Shown: piece by piece, positions 41,936-51,536 of the stretch
How positions within the stretch are numbered: the stretch's first letter is position 1
Layout of the letters: the number at the start of each line of letters is the position of its first letter
Assembly (NCBI RefSeq): GCF_016593255.1
Contig: NZ_AP023212.1
Span: 980,001-1,044,000, forward strand
Length of the DNA stretch: 64,000 nt
Direction of reading: 5' to 3'
Origin: Hydrogenimonas urashimensis
Lineage (GTDB): Bacteria > Campylobacterota > Campylobacteria > Campylobacterales > Hydrogenimonadaceae
Position numbers and translations under genes: made by a program
The notes under the pieces: model-generated
What the model saw: the letters and a program-made list of their open reading frames with translations, nothing else
Told to the model about the DNA's origin: nothing
Databases searched by the model: none

Positions 41936-43208
41936 CCGTCTGACGCAGCGCCTGATAGGCGATGTCGCTTCGGCACTGTTTGCCGGCAAAATGGACCTGC
42001 CCGCAGAGCATGTAGGCGTTGTCCCGGGCTTCTTTGATCGAATCGCCGAGCCCGACACATACGAGTACCCGGCCGCCGGTCGCCATCAGTTTCCCGTCGA
42101 TGAGGGAGACACCGGCGAAATCGATGTGCGCTTTTTCGGCCAGTTCGGTATGAACGATCCTGTCGATGATGATCTCCGCCGGCTCGCTGCTTTTGTAGGG
42201 GTAGTTGCGGCTTGCCATGACGACACCTACGGCATATTTGTCCATGAACGCCACATCGAGCTCCTTAAGTCTTCCGGATGCGGCTTTGTCAAACAGCTCT
42301 CCCGCCGGCGTCTTCAGAAGCGGCATCAGCACTTCACACTCGGGATCGCCGAAGCGCACATTGAATTCGAGGGTATAGGGTTCGTTGTCGACGATCATCA
42401 GGCCGGCAAAAAGGACACCTTCAAAAGGCATCCCTTCCTCCGCCATTCCGTCGACGGTGGGCTTGATGATGCGCGCCTCGATCTTGCGGTAGAGTTCGTC
42501 GTTGATCAGCGGCGTCGGGGCGTAGGCTCCCATCCCCCCCGTATTGGGCCCTTCGTCATTGTCGAGAAGACGCTTGTGGTCCTGCGCCGCGGGCAGCAGC
42601 ACGTAGTCTCTGCCGTCGCAGATGGCAAAAAGTGAAAGTTCATACCCATTAAGAAACTCTTCCACGACGATCTTGGTCCCGGCTTCGCCGAACGCTTTGC
42701 CGCTGAGCATTTCCGAGGCGGCCTTTTTCGCTTCGTCGCGGCTTTTGGCGATAATGACACCCTTGCCGGCACAAAGCCCGTCCGCTTTTACGACAATCGG
42801 TTCGGTTAGCGAATCGATGAACCCGAAAGCCTCCTCGATGCTCTCCGTCTCGACATAGCGGGCCGTCGGAATGTTATGGCGCGCCAGAAAGTTTTTCATG
42901 AAAATTTTGCTGCCTTCCAGCTGTGCCGCCTTCTTCGAAGGCCCGAAAATCTTCAGTCCCCGTGCCTTGAAAATATCGACGATCCCTCCGACAAGCGGCG
43001 CTTCGGGACCCACGATCGTCAGCTCAATCCCCTCTTTTTCCACATAGTCGGCCAGCGCTTCGTAGTCGCTGATATCGACATTTTCTCCCATCTGCGGCGT
43101 CGCCCCGTTACCCGGTGCGAAGTAGATCTTCTCCACCGCCGGATCTTTGTGCAAAGCACGCCCTATCGCATATTCACGTCCACCGCTTCCCACGACCATC
43201 ACTCTCAT
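41928..43208 (-). CDS. purD: Phosphoribosylamine-glycine ligase
   Basis: 426 residues, full length for GARS. N-domain [23 protein letters not shown]-grasp with [11 protein letters not shown] and [20 protein letters not shown], and [20 protein letters not shown]. It makes glycinamide ribonucleotide in purine synthesis. The 380-base upstream region is noncoding and structured (see separate entry). Confidence 0.97.
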   Translation of the reverse strand: MRVMVVGSGGREYAIGRALHKDPAVEKIYFAPGNGATPQMGENVDISDYEALADYVEKEGIELTIVGPEAPLVGGIVDIFKARGLKIFGPSKKAAQLEGSKIFMKNFLARHNIPTARYVETESIEEAFGFIDSLTEPIVVKADGLCAGKGVIIAKSRDEAKKAASEMLSGKAFGEAGTKIVVEEFLNGYELSLFAICDGRDYVLLPAAQDHKRLLDNDEGPNTGGMGAYAPTPLINDELYRKIEARIIKPTVDGMAEEGMPFEGVLFAGLMIVDNEPYTLEFNVRFGDPECEVLMPLLKTPAGELFDKAASGRLKELDVAFMDKYAVGVVMASRNYPYKSSEPAEIIIDRIVHTELAEKAHIDFAGVSLIDGKLMATGGRVLVCVGLGDSIKEARDNAYMLCGQVHFAGKQCRSDIAYQALRQTDG

Positions 43209-43233
43209 ACCGAAGACCCTTTTTTAACAAAAA

Positions 43234-43327
43234 ATTAAAAACTAAAAATTGTAGTGAGCTGCTGACGCAGAGAATATATACAATTGGAAAAAGCAGACCG
43301 TTGGGTAAAATTTTTAGTTTTTAACTT
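43234..43327. repeat. AT-rich inverted repeat pair upstream of purD
   Basis: AATTAAAAACTAAAAATT (43233-43250) has its inverted copy AATTTTTAGTTTTTAA at about 43309-43324, with a further TTTTAGTTTTG downstream. Arms of about 16 bases, 60 bases apart. Function unknown; they flank the purD promoter region. Confidence 0.6.
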
Positions 43328-43343
43328 TTAGTTTTGTTGGATT

Positions 43344-43560
43344 GTGACCGAGCGGGCGTTCACGCGTGAGTGTGGTCCATCAATAGACCAACGGTGCAGG
43401 AGGGAGATGCGCTTTAGGCGGCAGCTTCTCGCCGTTGGCTCCGGCTCGAACGAAGTTACCGACACACCACGCATCTACGCCAATCCCGCGATATCAAAGT
43501 GTTGGACCCCCGATATGCGGGTAGCGCACCGCTCAGTCACCCTGACGGCCGGAAGGCCGT
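43344..43560 (+). ncRNA. Unidentified structured RNA candidate
   Basis: Stems read from the plus strand: P1 GTGACCGAGCGG (43344-43355) with CCGCTCAGTCAC (43529-43540), one mismatch; P2 43364-43374 with 43463-43472, ten pairs and a bulged A; P3 TGGTC/GACCA; P4 CCAACGG/CCGTTGG (43388-43394, 43432-43438); P6 43485-43495 with 43512-43521, ten pairs and a bulged G; P7 ACGGCC-GGAA-GGCCGT, a GNRA loop. I do not recognise a known RNA class. A possible promoter TTGGAA-16-TAAAAT lies at 43284-43311. Strand is favoured by the GNRA loop, not proven. Confidence 0.45.
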
Positions 43561-43589
43561 ACAGCTAATTCAATTATACTCCAAATTGC

Positions 43590-44294
43590 TTAATCGGGGA
43601 CTAAATTTTTCGAAAAACGGATCGCTTCGTCGATGGATGTGGAGGGAGAAATTGCCGGTTTGACGCCATTTGGGAATGCTTGTGCCGTTTTGTTGCCGAT
43701 GGCCACCGCCTTCCAGCTTTCGTCCCAGTCGAAATTTTCGAAGAAACATTTGACGATGGAAGGAGCAGTGAAAATGAGAACGGCGCCCGCTTCCGGTCTC
43801 TGCTTTCGTTCGTAATGACTGCAGGAGGTTTCGTAAACGACCGCCTCTTCCACTTCGATGCCCGCTTCTTGCAGCTCTTTGGCGATTTTTGAGACCACCA
43901 CCCTGGGACGGGCATAGAGCCAACGCAGTTTTTTGAAACGCTTCGCCAGCTCTTTCGCCAATACATCGCCGTAGGCTTTGGACGCGACGTAAATCACTTT
44001 CCCTCCCCGCGCTTGCGCTTCCGCCGCCGTCTGCTTTCCGATGGCCGCCACCGGCAGCCTTTTCCACGCCCCGCCAGAAACCTCATCCAAAGCGACAATC
44101 CCTTGCCTTGAGGTAAGAATTATGGCGTCGAACCTGGAAAAATCGATGGTTTGTGGCAGCAGCGTAAAACGGATCATCGGAAGGTGCTTCGCCTCCGGCC
44201 GGGAGGTGGGGGAGAGAAGGTAGATTCGGGTGGGTGTTGCGTGTCGGGTGTCGGGCTTCTCGGCGGCCCGCACCGCTTCTTTCTTGTTTCTCAT
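43590..44294 (-). CDS. hemD: Uroporphyrinogen-III synthase
   Basis: 234 residues from ATG 44294; the true start is uncertain because residues 1-25 look non-conserved. FSRFDAIILTSRQGIVALDE, PVAAIGKQTAAEAQARGGKV, RWLYARPRVVV and AVLIFTAPSIVKCFFENFDW match HemD, which closes and inverts ring D of the tetrapyrrole. It follows guaA by 31 bases. Confidence 0.82.
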   Translation of the reverse strand: MRNKKEAVRAAEKPDTRHATPTRIYLLSPTSRPEAKHLPMIRFTLLPQTIDFSRFDAIILTSRQGIVALDEVSGGAWKRLPVAAIGKQTAAEAQARGGKVIYVASKAYGDVLAKELAKRFKKLRWLYARPRVVVSKIAKELQEAGIEVEEAVVYETSCSHYERKQRPEAGAVLIFTAPSIVKCFFENFDWDESWKAVAIGNKTAQAFPNGVKPAISPSTSIDEAIRFSKNLVPD

Positions 44295-44325
44295 TTCACC
44301 GTTCACGCCGCGGCAACGCTTTGCC

Positions 44326-45876
44326 TCACTCCCACTCGATCGTCGCCGGCGGTTTGGAGCTGATGTCGTAGACGACCCGGTTAATGCCGTCGACTTCGTT
44401 GATGATCCGCCGGCTGATGCGCTCGAGCAGATCGTGGGGGAGGTGGGCGAAGGTGGCGGTCATGCCGTCCACGGCTTCGACGACACGCACACAGACCGTG
44501 TTGTCGTAGGTGCGGTTGTCTCCCATGACACCCACACTCTTGACGTTGAGCAGCACCGCGAACGCCTGCCATGTCTTGTTGTAGTAACCGCTCGCTTTCA
44601 GCTCCTCGAGAAGAATCACGTCCGCTTCCCTCAGAAGATCGAGATCGTAGATGTTCACCTCCCCCATGATGCGGATCGCCAGGCCGGGTCCCGGGAAGGG
44701 GTGACGGTACACCAGCGACTCGGGCAGCCCCAGCTCCAGCCCCAGTTTTCGCACCTCATCCTTGAAGAGTTCCCGAAGCGGCTCGATCAGTTCGAAATCC
44801 ATCCACTCGGGAAGGCCGCCCACATTATGGTGCGACTTGATCGTCTCGCTGGGCCCCTTGACCGAAACCGATTCGATGACGTCGGGGTAGAGGGTGCCCT
44901 GGGCCAGGAATCTGATCCCTTCGTGCTTTTTCGCTTCCTCTTCGAAGACCTCGATGAAGGTGTGGCCGATGATTTTGCGCTTCTGTTCCGGATCGGTGAC
45001 GCCCGCCAGTTTCACCAGAAAATGTTCGCTGGCATCGACGGTGATCAGTGGTACCTTCAAATGGACCTTGAATACGCTTTCGACCTGCTCGCGCTCCCCT
45101 TTTCTCAAGAGGCCGTTGTCGACAAAGACCGGTATAAGCTGATCGCCGATCGCTTCATAAAGCAGCGCCGCCACGACGGAAGAGTCGACCCCGCCGGAGA
45201 GGGCACAGAGCACCTTCCCGTCGCCGACCTGCTCCCGGATCTTTTTGATCTGCTCCTTGAGGAAATGTCCCATGTCCCACTTTTCGCTCACCCCGCAGAT
45301 GGTGCGGGCGAAATTGCGCAGCATGATGTGCCCCTCTTCGGAGTGGTGAACTTCCGGGTGGAACTGGAGGGCGTAAATTTTTCTCGTCTCGTCCGCGATG
45401 GCGGCGTAGGGGGAGTTGTCACTGTAGGCGATCGGCTTGAAGCCTTCCGGAAGTTTTTCGACCCTGTCGGAGTGGCTCATCCAGACGACGGTGCCGTCGT
45501 GACACCCTTCAAAAAGCGGCGAAGTATGCCCATGCTCTTCGTGGAAATGGAGTTCCGCTTTGCCGTATTCGTGATGACTGGAGCGAACAACCGACCCCCC
45601 GAAATCGACGGCGATGCGCTGCATGCCGTAACAGATGCCAAGTATCGGAAGTCCCAGATCGTAGACCGCTTTGTCGACTTCGTAGGCATCCTTGTCGTAT
45701 ACCGAGGCAGGGCCGCCGCTGAGGATAATGCCTTTGGGGTTTTTCGCACGAATCTCTTCGACTTTCGTGAAATAGGGAACGATTTCGCAATAGACCTTCT
45801 CTTCCCGCAGCCTTCTTGCGATGAGCTGGGTGTACTGCGATCCGAAATCGAGAACGATGATGCTGACGTCTTTCAA
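44326..45876 (-). CDS. guaA: GMP synthase, glutamine-hydrolysing
   Basis: 516 residues. N-terminal glutaminase with the Cys in [15 protein letters not shown] and His/Glu in [18 protein letters not shown]-loop [21 protein letters not shown]-terminal dimer domain (TIEWE end). It converts XMP to GMP. Next to hemD and downstream-facing to nhaD. Confidence 0.97.
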   Translation of the reverse strand: MKDVSIIVLDFGSQYTQLIARRLREEKVYCEIVPYFTKVEEIRAKNPKGIILSGGPASVYDKDAYEVDKAVYDLGLPILGICYGMQRIAVDFGGSVVRSSHHEYGKAELHFHEEHGHTSPLFEGCHDGTVVWMSHSDRVEKLPEGFKPIAYSDNSPYAAIADETRKIYALQFHPEVHHSEEGHIMLRNFARTICGVSEKWDMGHFLKEQIKKIREQVGDGKVLCALSGGVDSSVVAALLYEAIGDQLIPVFVDNGLLRKGEREQVESVFKVHLKVPLITVDASEHFLVKLAGVTDPEQKRKIIGHTFIEVFEEEAKKHEGIRFLAQGTLYPDVIESVSVKGPSETIKSHHNVGGLPEWMDFELIEPLRELFKDEVRKLGLELGLPESLVYRHPFPGPGLAIRIMGEVNIYDLDLLREADVILLEELKASGYYNKTWQAFAVLLNVKSVGVMGDNRTYDNTVCVRVVEAVDGMTATFAHLPHDLLERISRRIINEVDGINRVVYDISSKPPATIEWE

Positions 45877-45997
45877 AATGGAATCCTTGGAAATTTATTG
45901 ATCGTATTTTAGCGAAAAAGGGTTGAGTGCGATATGAAGAGGAGTATGGAAGCCGCGAAAGCGGCATCCACGGTTTTTCAAAGATTCTTGTTTGGGT

Positions 45998-47308
45998 TCA
46001 ATACAGTCCCATCATCTCGAACTGGATGTACCACAGTACCATGCCGAGCGCATAGCCGGCCAGGACGGTCCACGCGAGTTTGATGTGGGCGTTGAAGGTG
46101 TAGATACCGCGAAGGCGTCCCATAACGCCCACACCCGCGGCGGAACCGAAACTGATGAGACTGCCGCCGATACCGGCTGTCAGCGTCACCAGCAGCCACT
46201 GATCGATGCCCATTTCCGGACTCGCCTTCAAAATCGCGCTCATGACCGGCACGTTGTCGACGATCGCGGAGATGAAACCGACGCCGATGTTGGCAGCGGT
46301 CGGTCCGACGATGCCGTAAAGATCGTGGATATAGTCGAGATACCCCAGAAAGTGGAGCGCTCCCACGGCAGAGAGGATGCCGAAGAAAAAGAGGAGCGTG
46401 TCGTTTTCGACCTTCTTCATGTTGACAAAGACATCATACCCTTCCGCCGTGGTACTGTGCTGAAGCTTGTAGGAGTGGAGTTTCAGCAGCGAGAGACCGA
46501 ACATCATGCCCCACATGGCGGGAAAGTGGAAAAACTGGTGTCCCAGCACCGCGATGGCGATCGTGAAAACTCCCAGCCAGATGACGGTTTTTCCCCCGTC
46601 TTTCATGGTCGGAATCTCCTCGGCCTCCACATTGAAATGGGGCTCTCCGTCCGGCACATAGCGGGCAAGAAGCCATCCGGTCAGAAGCCAACTGGCGATG
46701 GAGGGTATGAAAAGATAGAGAAAATCGACAAATTCGCCTTTGCCGGCCGTCCATGCCATCAGGGTCGTGATGTCGCCGAAGGGACTCCAGGCACCCCCCG
46801 CATTGGCGGCGACGACAATGTTGATGGCACCGGCCACGAGGAAATCTTTGTTGTTTTTGTCGATCGTGAAAAGAACGGTCGAGAGTATCAGTGCCGTCGT
46901 CAGGTTGTCGGCCACCGGAGAGATGAAGAAGGCCAGCAGGCCCGTCAGCCAGAAGAGTTTTTTGTAACTGTACCCTTTCGAAACCAGTTTGTATTTGAGC
47001 ACATCGAAAACACGGCGTTCGATCAATGTTTCGATGAATGTCATCGCCACGAAGAGAAAGAAGAAGATTTCGGCGATTTCCAGTATCAGCTTGCTCATCT
47101 CGTGATGGAGCGGGTCGGGGTCCATCCCGTTGAGTGTAAAATAGATGCCGATGAGCATAAACATGAAGGTACCGGCAAACAGCGCGGGCTTGGCTTTGTT
47201 GATTTCATACTTCTCTTCGGTCGCTACGAAGTAGTAGGCCAGCAAAAAGATCGCCAGGTCGATGATGCCGACCCAGGTGGTCGTCAGATGAAACGTCGCT
47301 TCGTGCAT
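45998..47308 (-). CDS. nhaD: Na+/H+ antiporter, NhaD family
   Basis: 436 residues from ATG 47308 (GAAAGGAAA upstream). Eleven or more membrane helices; the family motif is VADNLTTALILSTVLF and AANAGGAWSPFGDITTLM, plus FISAIVDNVPVMSAI, which hold acidic residues for ion exchange. It exports Na+ and may suit a marine or saline habitat. Confidence 0.93.
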   Translation of the reverse strand: MHEATFHLTTTWVGIIDLAIFLLAYYFVATEEKYEINKAKPALFAGTFMFMLIGIYFTLNGMDPDPLHHEMSKLILEIAEIFFFLFVAMTFIETLIERRVFDVLKYKLVSKGYSYKKLFWLTGLLAFFISPVADNLTTALILSTVLFTIDKNNKDFLVAGAINIVVAANAGGAWSPFGDITTLMAWTAGKGEFVDFLYLFIPSIASWLLTGWLLARYVPDGEPHFNVEAEEIPTMKDGGKTVIWLGVFTIAIAVLGHQFFHFPAMWGMMFGLSLLKLHSYKLQHSTTAEGYDVFVNMKKVENDTLLFFFGILSAVGALHFLGYLDYIHDLYGIVGPTAANIGVGFISAIVDNVPVMSAILKASPEMGIDQWLLVTLTAGIGGSLISFGSAAGVGVMGRLRGIYTFNAHIKLAWTVLAGYALGMVLWYIQFEMMGLY

Positions 47309-47449
47309 TGTTTTCCTTTCTGTAATGACATAACGTTGCGCAAGCGGCGCAAAATCACGTCGTTGATATTCGCTCAATACGACGATCGAGCAGATCGCGC
47401 CCGACCGGGCGCCGCATCTGCTTTCCATCGATTTGAGTAAATATCGGTA

Positions 47450-48907
47450 CTATTCGTTGATTATGTAATGCGCTCCCACCGATTCTTTGCGGGCAAGCGC
47501 CGATTCGATAATTTTTCTGGCGGTTTTAAGACGCAAAGCAAGCAGACGGCCGATGGTCAGATGCTGGACGTCGTCGACGAAATCGAGGGCACGTTCGAGC
47601 CCCGAGCGGGTTCTGACGATGCCCACCTCCTGCCACATCGTCCGCCGCAGGCGCTGTTTGAGAATCGTATCGTCCTTTTCGACCAGTTTGCCCTTGAACT
47701 CGGCGAAAGCGGGTTTGTGGCTCCAGGAGAAACGTTTTTCGACCAGGTGGATCGCGGCGCGACGGCCAAAAACGAGTCCCTCCAGCAGCGAATTGCTCGC
47801 CAGCCTGTTGGCCCCGTGAACCCCGGTACTCGCCGCTTCGCCGACGACATAGAGGTTTTCGAGCCCCGGCACCACGCCGTCGAGGTCGCAGACGATGCCG
47901 CCGATCGCGTAGTGGAAAGCCGGCGAGATGGGCACCCAGTCTTTGGGCAGATTGAAGCCGACCGAGGCGAGGGACTTCTTGATGTTGGGAAAGCGGTGGG
48001 CGAAAAACTCTTCGTCGAACATGTCCATCTTCAGATAGACTTTGGTGCCCCGGCGCTTTTGATAGTCGAAAATCGCCCGGCTGACGATATCCCTCGAGGC
48101 CAGCTCTCCCCGCTCGTCGTAGTCGAAAAGAAAGCGGCGCCCCTCTTCGTCTACGATTTCGGCACCCTCCCCCCTGAGAGCTTCGGTCAGAAGCTGTTTT
48201 CTCGCCCAGGGGTTGTCCACATAGACGGTGGGATGAAACTGCATCATCTCCATCATGTCGAGGCGAATGCCCCGTTCGAGGCCGATGCCATGGATGTCGG
48301 AGCTGATGGTGCGGGAGTTGGTGTGGTAGGCGTAAAGGCTTCCCACACCGCCGCTGGCGATGATGATCGCATCGGCGTAAAGTTCCTTGATCTCGTCGTT
48401 GATCAATGCACGCAGCCCGTAGCAGGTATCGCCCGAACGCAGAAGGTCGAAGACCCGGACATTGTAGACAAAGGGGTGGGGGTTGGCCTCCATGAGAAAC
48501 TGGTGAAGGTAGCGCCCCGTCGCGTCGCCGCCGGCATGGAGAATGCGCGGTCGGCTGTGGGCGGCCTCCTTCGTGTAAAGAAGATTGCCCTTTTCGTCAC
48601 GGTCGAACAGAAATCCGCGTCGGACGAGATCGGGAATCACGTCAAGGCTCTCTTTGACCATCACCTCCACCGCTTCGCGGTTGCACAGGCCCGCGCCTGC
48701 GTTGAGCGTATCTTCGATATGGGCTTCGACATCGCTTTCATCCACGGCAGCAGCCACGCCACCCTGGGCGTAGAAAGTGTTGCACTCCCACGGAATATCC
48801 TTGCACAAAATCAGAACGCGCTTCTGTTTGGGAATATGAAGTGCCGCGTAGAGCCCGGCGATTCCCGCGCCGATTATGATGACATCGTATTTGCTGTCGG
48901 TTTTCAT
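47450..48907 (-). CDS. nadB: L-aspartate oxidase
   Basis: 485 residues. FAD-binding VIIIGAGIAGLYAALHIPKQ, ARPRILHAGGDATGRYL, AYHYAIGGIVCDLDG-like text (FHYAIGGIVCDLDGVVPGLE) and NSLLEGLVFGRRAA. It oxidises aspartate to iminoaspartate for NAD synthesis. Confidence 0.96.
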   Translation of the reverse strand: MKTDSKYDVIIIGAGIAGLYAALHIPKQKRVLILCKDIPWECNTFYAQGGVAAAVDESDVEAHIEDTLNAGAGLCNREAVEVMVKESLDVIPDLVRRGFLFDRDEKGNLLYTKEAAHSRPRILHAGGDATGRYLHQFLMEANPHPFVYNVRVFDLLRSGDTCYGLRALINDEIKELYADAIIIASGGVGSLYAYHTNSRTISSDIHGIGLERGIRLDMMEMMQFHPTVYVDNPWARKQLLTEALRGEGAEIVDEEGRRFLFDYDERGELASRDIVSRAIFDYQKRRGTKVYLKMDMFDEEFFAHRFPNIKKSLASVGFNLPKDWVPISPAFHYAIGGIVCDLDGVVPGLENLYVVGEAASTGVHGANRLASNSLLEGLVFGRRAAIHLVEKRFSWSHKPAFAEFKGKLVEKDDTILKQRLRRTMWQEVGIVRTRSGLERALDFVDDVQHLTIGRLLALRLKTARKIIESALARKESVGAHYIINE

Positions 48908-48961
48908 GATGGTTTCATCTCTCCCTTTGCGTATCGTTCCCTCCGGCCTTTTCCCTAAACT

Positions 48962-49081
48962 TTAGTGGCCGCTCTTCTCTTTGGGGTAGTAGGGCGGCGC
49001 CTTGTGGCCGCAGCCTCCAAGGCCTGCCAGAAGTGATGCTATAATAAGTATATGAAAAAGATTGATACTGTTCTTCATCAT
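48962..49081 (-). CDS. Small lipoprotein (LptM-like)
   Basis: 39 residues from ATG 49081. Signal peptide HILIIASLLAGLGGC with lipobox LGGC, then GHKAPPYYPKEK. Short lipoproteins with GCGxKxPxY are known to help LptD mature (LptM/YifL type); the match is inferred. Its start overlaps the divergent start of the DciA-like gene by 30 bases. Confidence 0.75.
   Translation of the reverse strand: MMKNSINLFHILIIASLLAGLGGCGHKAPPYYPKEKSGH
49037..49045 (+). promoter_or_regulatory. Extended -10 promoter of the dciA-like/uvrC unit
   Basis: TGCTATAAT ends 6 bases before the ATG at 49052, so transcription would start at or next to the start codon, giving a leaderless messenger. No good -35 is seen, as usual for extended -10 promoters. 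Confidence 0.55.
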
Positions 49082-49498
49082 CTCGTTTCCCAACCCATCT
49101 ATGCCCGACTGCGGGAGCGGGAGTGTTTTCGGCGCATCAAAGCCGCCCTTCCCGAACCGATGCGGCGCGGCATTCTTTTTATGTATATCAAAAACCGGAC
49201 ACTCTTCTTCGTGGTGAAACACCCGGCCTTCAAAATGGAGTTCGATTATAAGCTCTCTTTAATTAAGAACCTATTAAGCTCTCTTCCGCCGGTAAAGGAG
49301 GCGTGCATCGATGACGAAATCACCGAAATCAGGGCTTTCGTTTCGAAGTTCTCACCGGCACCGAAACCCCCCGTGGATACAGAACCGAGGTATCGTGAAC
49401 GGGCACGGGGCACGTTCGACGCCGATTCGGCCGATCCATCGATCAAAGAGGTTTTCGCACAGATAAAAAAGAGTATAGAACACAACCTGAGACGATGA
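49052..49498 (+). CDS. DciA/DUF721-like protein
   Basis: 148 residues. MKKIDTVLHHLVSQPIYARL and LFFVVKHPAFKMEFDYKL, LIKNLLSSLPPVKEACIDDE resemble DUF721/DciA, the ancestral helicase loader of bacteria lacking DnaC. The C-terminal half is disordered. It shares ATGA with uvrC. Function by family resemblance only. Confidence 0.65.
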   Translation: MKKIDTVLHHLVSQPIYARLRERECFRRIKAALPEPMRRGILFMYIKNRTLFFVVKHPAFKMEFDYKLSLIKNLLSSLPPVKEACIDDEITEIRAFVSKFSPAPKPPVDTEPRYRERARGTFDADSADPSIKEVFAQIKKSIEHNLRR

Positions 49499-51315
49499 TA
49501 GAGCGTTTGAAAAACCTTCCCGACACGCCGGGTGTTTACCAGTATTTCGATAAAGAGGGGCGGCTTCTGTATGTCGGCAAAGCCAAAAGCCTGAAAAAAC
49601 GTGTCAAAAGCTATTTCAGGTTTACGCCCACGCTGGCCCCCGCGCCGAACCTTGGTCCACGCATCTACCAGATGATCGCCCAGGCCGCACGCATCAAAAC
49701 GATCGTCACCCCCACCGAAAGCGATGCGCTCCTGCTGGAAAACTCCCTTATAAAGCAGCTCAAACCCAAATACAACATACTGCTCAGAGACGACAAAACC
49801 TATCCCTACATCTACATCGACATGAGCGAGCCTTTCCCCCGCTTCGAACTGACACGCAAGGTAGTCAGAGGCAGAAAAGTGAAATATTTCGGCCCCTTCC
49901 CCCACGGTGCCAGGGCCATTCTCGACTCCTTGTACGAACTGGTGCCGCTGGTTCAGAAAAAGGGGTGCCTCAAAGGCAAGAAAGCGTGCCTTTTCCACCA
50001 GATCGGCCGCTGCGAGGCTCCCTGCGAAGGGAAAATCGACGAAACCGCCTACAAAACCCTCATCAAAGAGGCCCTCTCCTACATCCACAACCGGCAGAAG
50101 ATAAAAAAAGCGCTCGAGCGGCGCATGCAGCAGTATGCCCAGTCGCTCCGGTTCGAAGAGGCGGCACAGATTCGCGACCGCATCGACGCGATCGACAAGA
50201 TCGAGGAGTTTTCCAGTGCCGACCTGGCCAAGCTCGAGGACCTCGACATCTTCGCCGTCGATTTCGGCGAGGAGGGAGGTGTCCTGGTCAGACTCTTCAT
50301 GCGGGAGGGCAAAATCGTGGCTTCGAGCCATACATGGCTCAATCTGCATGACGAGTCGGACATCGGCGAAGTCTATCGCCGCAGCATCCTCGAATTCTAC
50401 AGTGCCGAAACCCCCTTCACGGCCCGCGCCATACTCACCGCCCATCCCTTCGAAGAGCAGGAGGAGCTGGCCGCGCTTCTTGCGAAACGTCTTGGGAAAA
50501 AGGTCGCCATCGCGACACCCAGGCGGGGAGACAAAAAACGGCTCGTCGCGCTGGGCATGCAAAACGCCAAAGAGCTGCTCAGACAAAAAAGGGATCGTCC
50601 GAAATCCGACGTTTCCGAGCAGATCCGCGATCTCCTGGATCTTGCGGAGCCGCCGGAGCGGATCGAGATTTTCGACAACTCCCATCTTGCCGGCAAAGCG
50701 CCGGTGGGCGCGATGGTCGTCTTTAATGGCGGAAAATGGGAAAAATCCTCCTACCGCCACTACAATCTCGCCGCAAAAGACGAATACCACCAGATGGAGG
50801 AGATGCTCACACAGCGCATCGCCTCTTTTAAAAAATCGCCACCCCCCGACCTGTGGGTCATCGACGGGGGGGAGACCCTGCGCGCACTAGCATCTGGACT
50901 GCTCAAAAAGTTCGGAACGAACCTGCCTGTTGTCGGCATCGCGAAGGAGAAGATCGACGCCAAAGCCCACCGGGCGAAAGGATCGGCCAGGGATCTTCTC
51001 TACACCGAAAAGGGCGCGATGCGCCTGATGCCAAGCGACCGGCGACTTCAGTGGTTCCAGCGCCTGCGCGACGAAGCCCACCGTTTCGCCATCGCCTACC
51101 ACAAAAAACAGCGCCTCAAGGAGGACAAGAAGATCTCCCTGCTGGAGGCCAGGGGCATCGGTCCGGCCAAAGTGAAACGGCTGATCGACTATTTCAGCTC
51201 CTTCGAAGCGATCAGGGAGGCCGATATGCAGACACTGGCGAAGGTACTAAACAAAACCGATGCCGTGTCGATAATTAGGTATCTTCAAAACGCCCGTGAA
51301 AAAGAGCAGGATTGA
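49495..51315 (+). CDS. uvrC: Excinuclease ABC subunit C
   Basis: 606 residues. GIY-YIG nuclease (DTPGVYQYFDKEGRLLYVGK), UVR motif (RFEEAAQIRDRIDAIDKIEE), RNase H-like nuclease (IEIFDNSHLAGKAPVGAMVV) and helix-hairpin-helix (LEARGIGPAKVKRLIDYFSS). It cuts both sides of damage in nucleotide excision repair. Confidence 0.97.
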   Translation: MIERLKNLPDTPGVYQYFDKEGRLLYVGKAKSLKKRVKSYFRFTPTLAPAPNLGPRIYQMIAQAARIKTIVTPTESDALLLENSLIKQLKPKYNILLRDDKTYPYIYIDMSEPFPRFELTRKVVRGRKVKYFGPFPHGARAILDSLYELVPLVQKKGCLKGKKACLFHQIGRCEAPCEGKIDETAYKTLIKEALSYIHNRQKIKKALERRMQQYAQSLRFEEAAQIRDRIDAIDKIEEFSSADLAKLEDLDIFAVDFGEEGGVLVRLFMREGKIVASSHTWLNLHDESDIGEVYRRSILEFYSAETPFTARAILTAHPFEEQEELAALLAKRLGKKVAIATPRRGDKKRLVALGMQNAKELLRQKRDRPKSDVSEQIRDLLDLAEPPERIEIFDNSHLAGKAPVGAMVVFNGGKWEKSSYRHYNLAAKDEYHQMEEMLTQRIASFKKSPPPDLWVIDGGETLRALASGLLKKFGTNLPVVGIAKEKIDAKAHRAKGSARDLLYTEKGAMRLMPSDRRLQWFQRLRDEAHRFAIAYHKKQRLKEDKKISLLEARGIGPAKVKRLIDYFSSFEAIREADMQTLAKVLNKTDAVSIIRYLQNAREKEQD

Positions 51316-51454
51316 CGGGCGTGAAGATCCAAGAAAAATGTAGAGAGCATTGTGCTATGATAGAAAAGAATTAGACGTCAGGTGTGTCAGATGATCCGAA
51401 CTTTCCGATGGGCCATGTTCTGCAGAATCGGCAAAAAGCACTTTTTTCATCCCG

Positions 51455-51483
51455 GTTTTTCCGGATTTTCCGAAAAACCGCAC
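51455..51483. other. Inverted repeat between uvrC and the PAS gene
   Basis: CGGTTTTT and AAAAACCG form 8-base arms about 12 bases apart, near 51457-51482. It could end the uvrC transcript or mark the PAS promoter region; there is no T tract after it. Confidence 0.4.
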
Positions 51484-51536
51484 CACCCCGTCTCTTTTCG
51501 CGGCGACAATGCGCAATATCATATTTTGGAGTGTCC

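Noticed and set aside
43344-43540. Miniature transposable element with terminal inverted repeats
   Set aside because: Outer repeats could be read as TIRs, but no target duplication is seen and inner stems with single bulges fit RNA better; not excluded.
43344-43568. 74-codon frame in the purD/hemD gap as a gene
   Set aside because: No binding site, odd composition, and the DNA is better explained by RNA stems.
44230-45912. Long open frame (560 codons) on the plus strand opposite guaA
   Set aside because: Exactly antisense to a strongly supported gene, amino-acid use is arginine/aspartate-rich as in codon-bias shadows, and no domain is visible.
45992-47440. Long open frame (482 codons) antisense to nhaD
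   Set aside because: A shadow of a membrane protein gene: charged low-complexity product with no motif.
47468-48958. Long open frame (496 codons) antisense to nadB
   Set aside because: No domain and covers the full length of a clear gene on the other strand.
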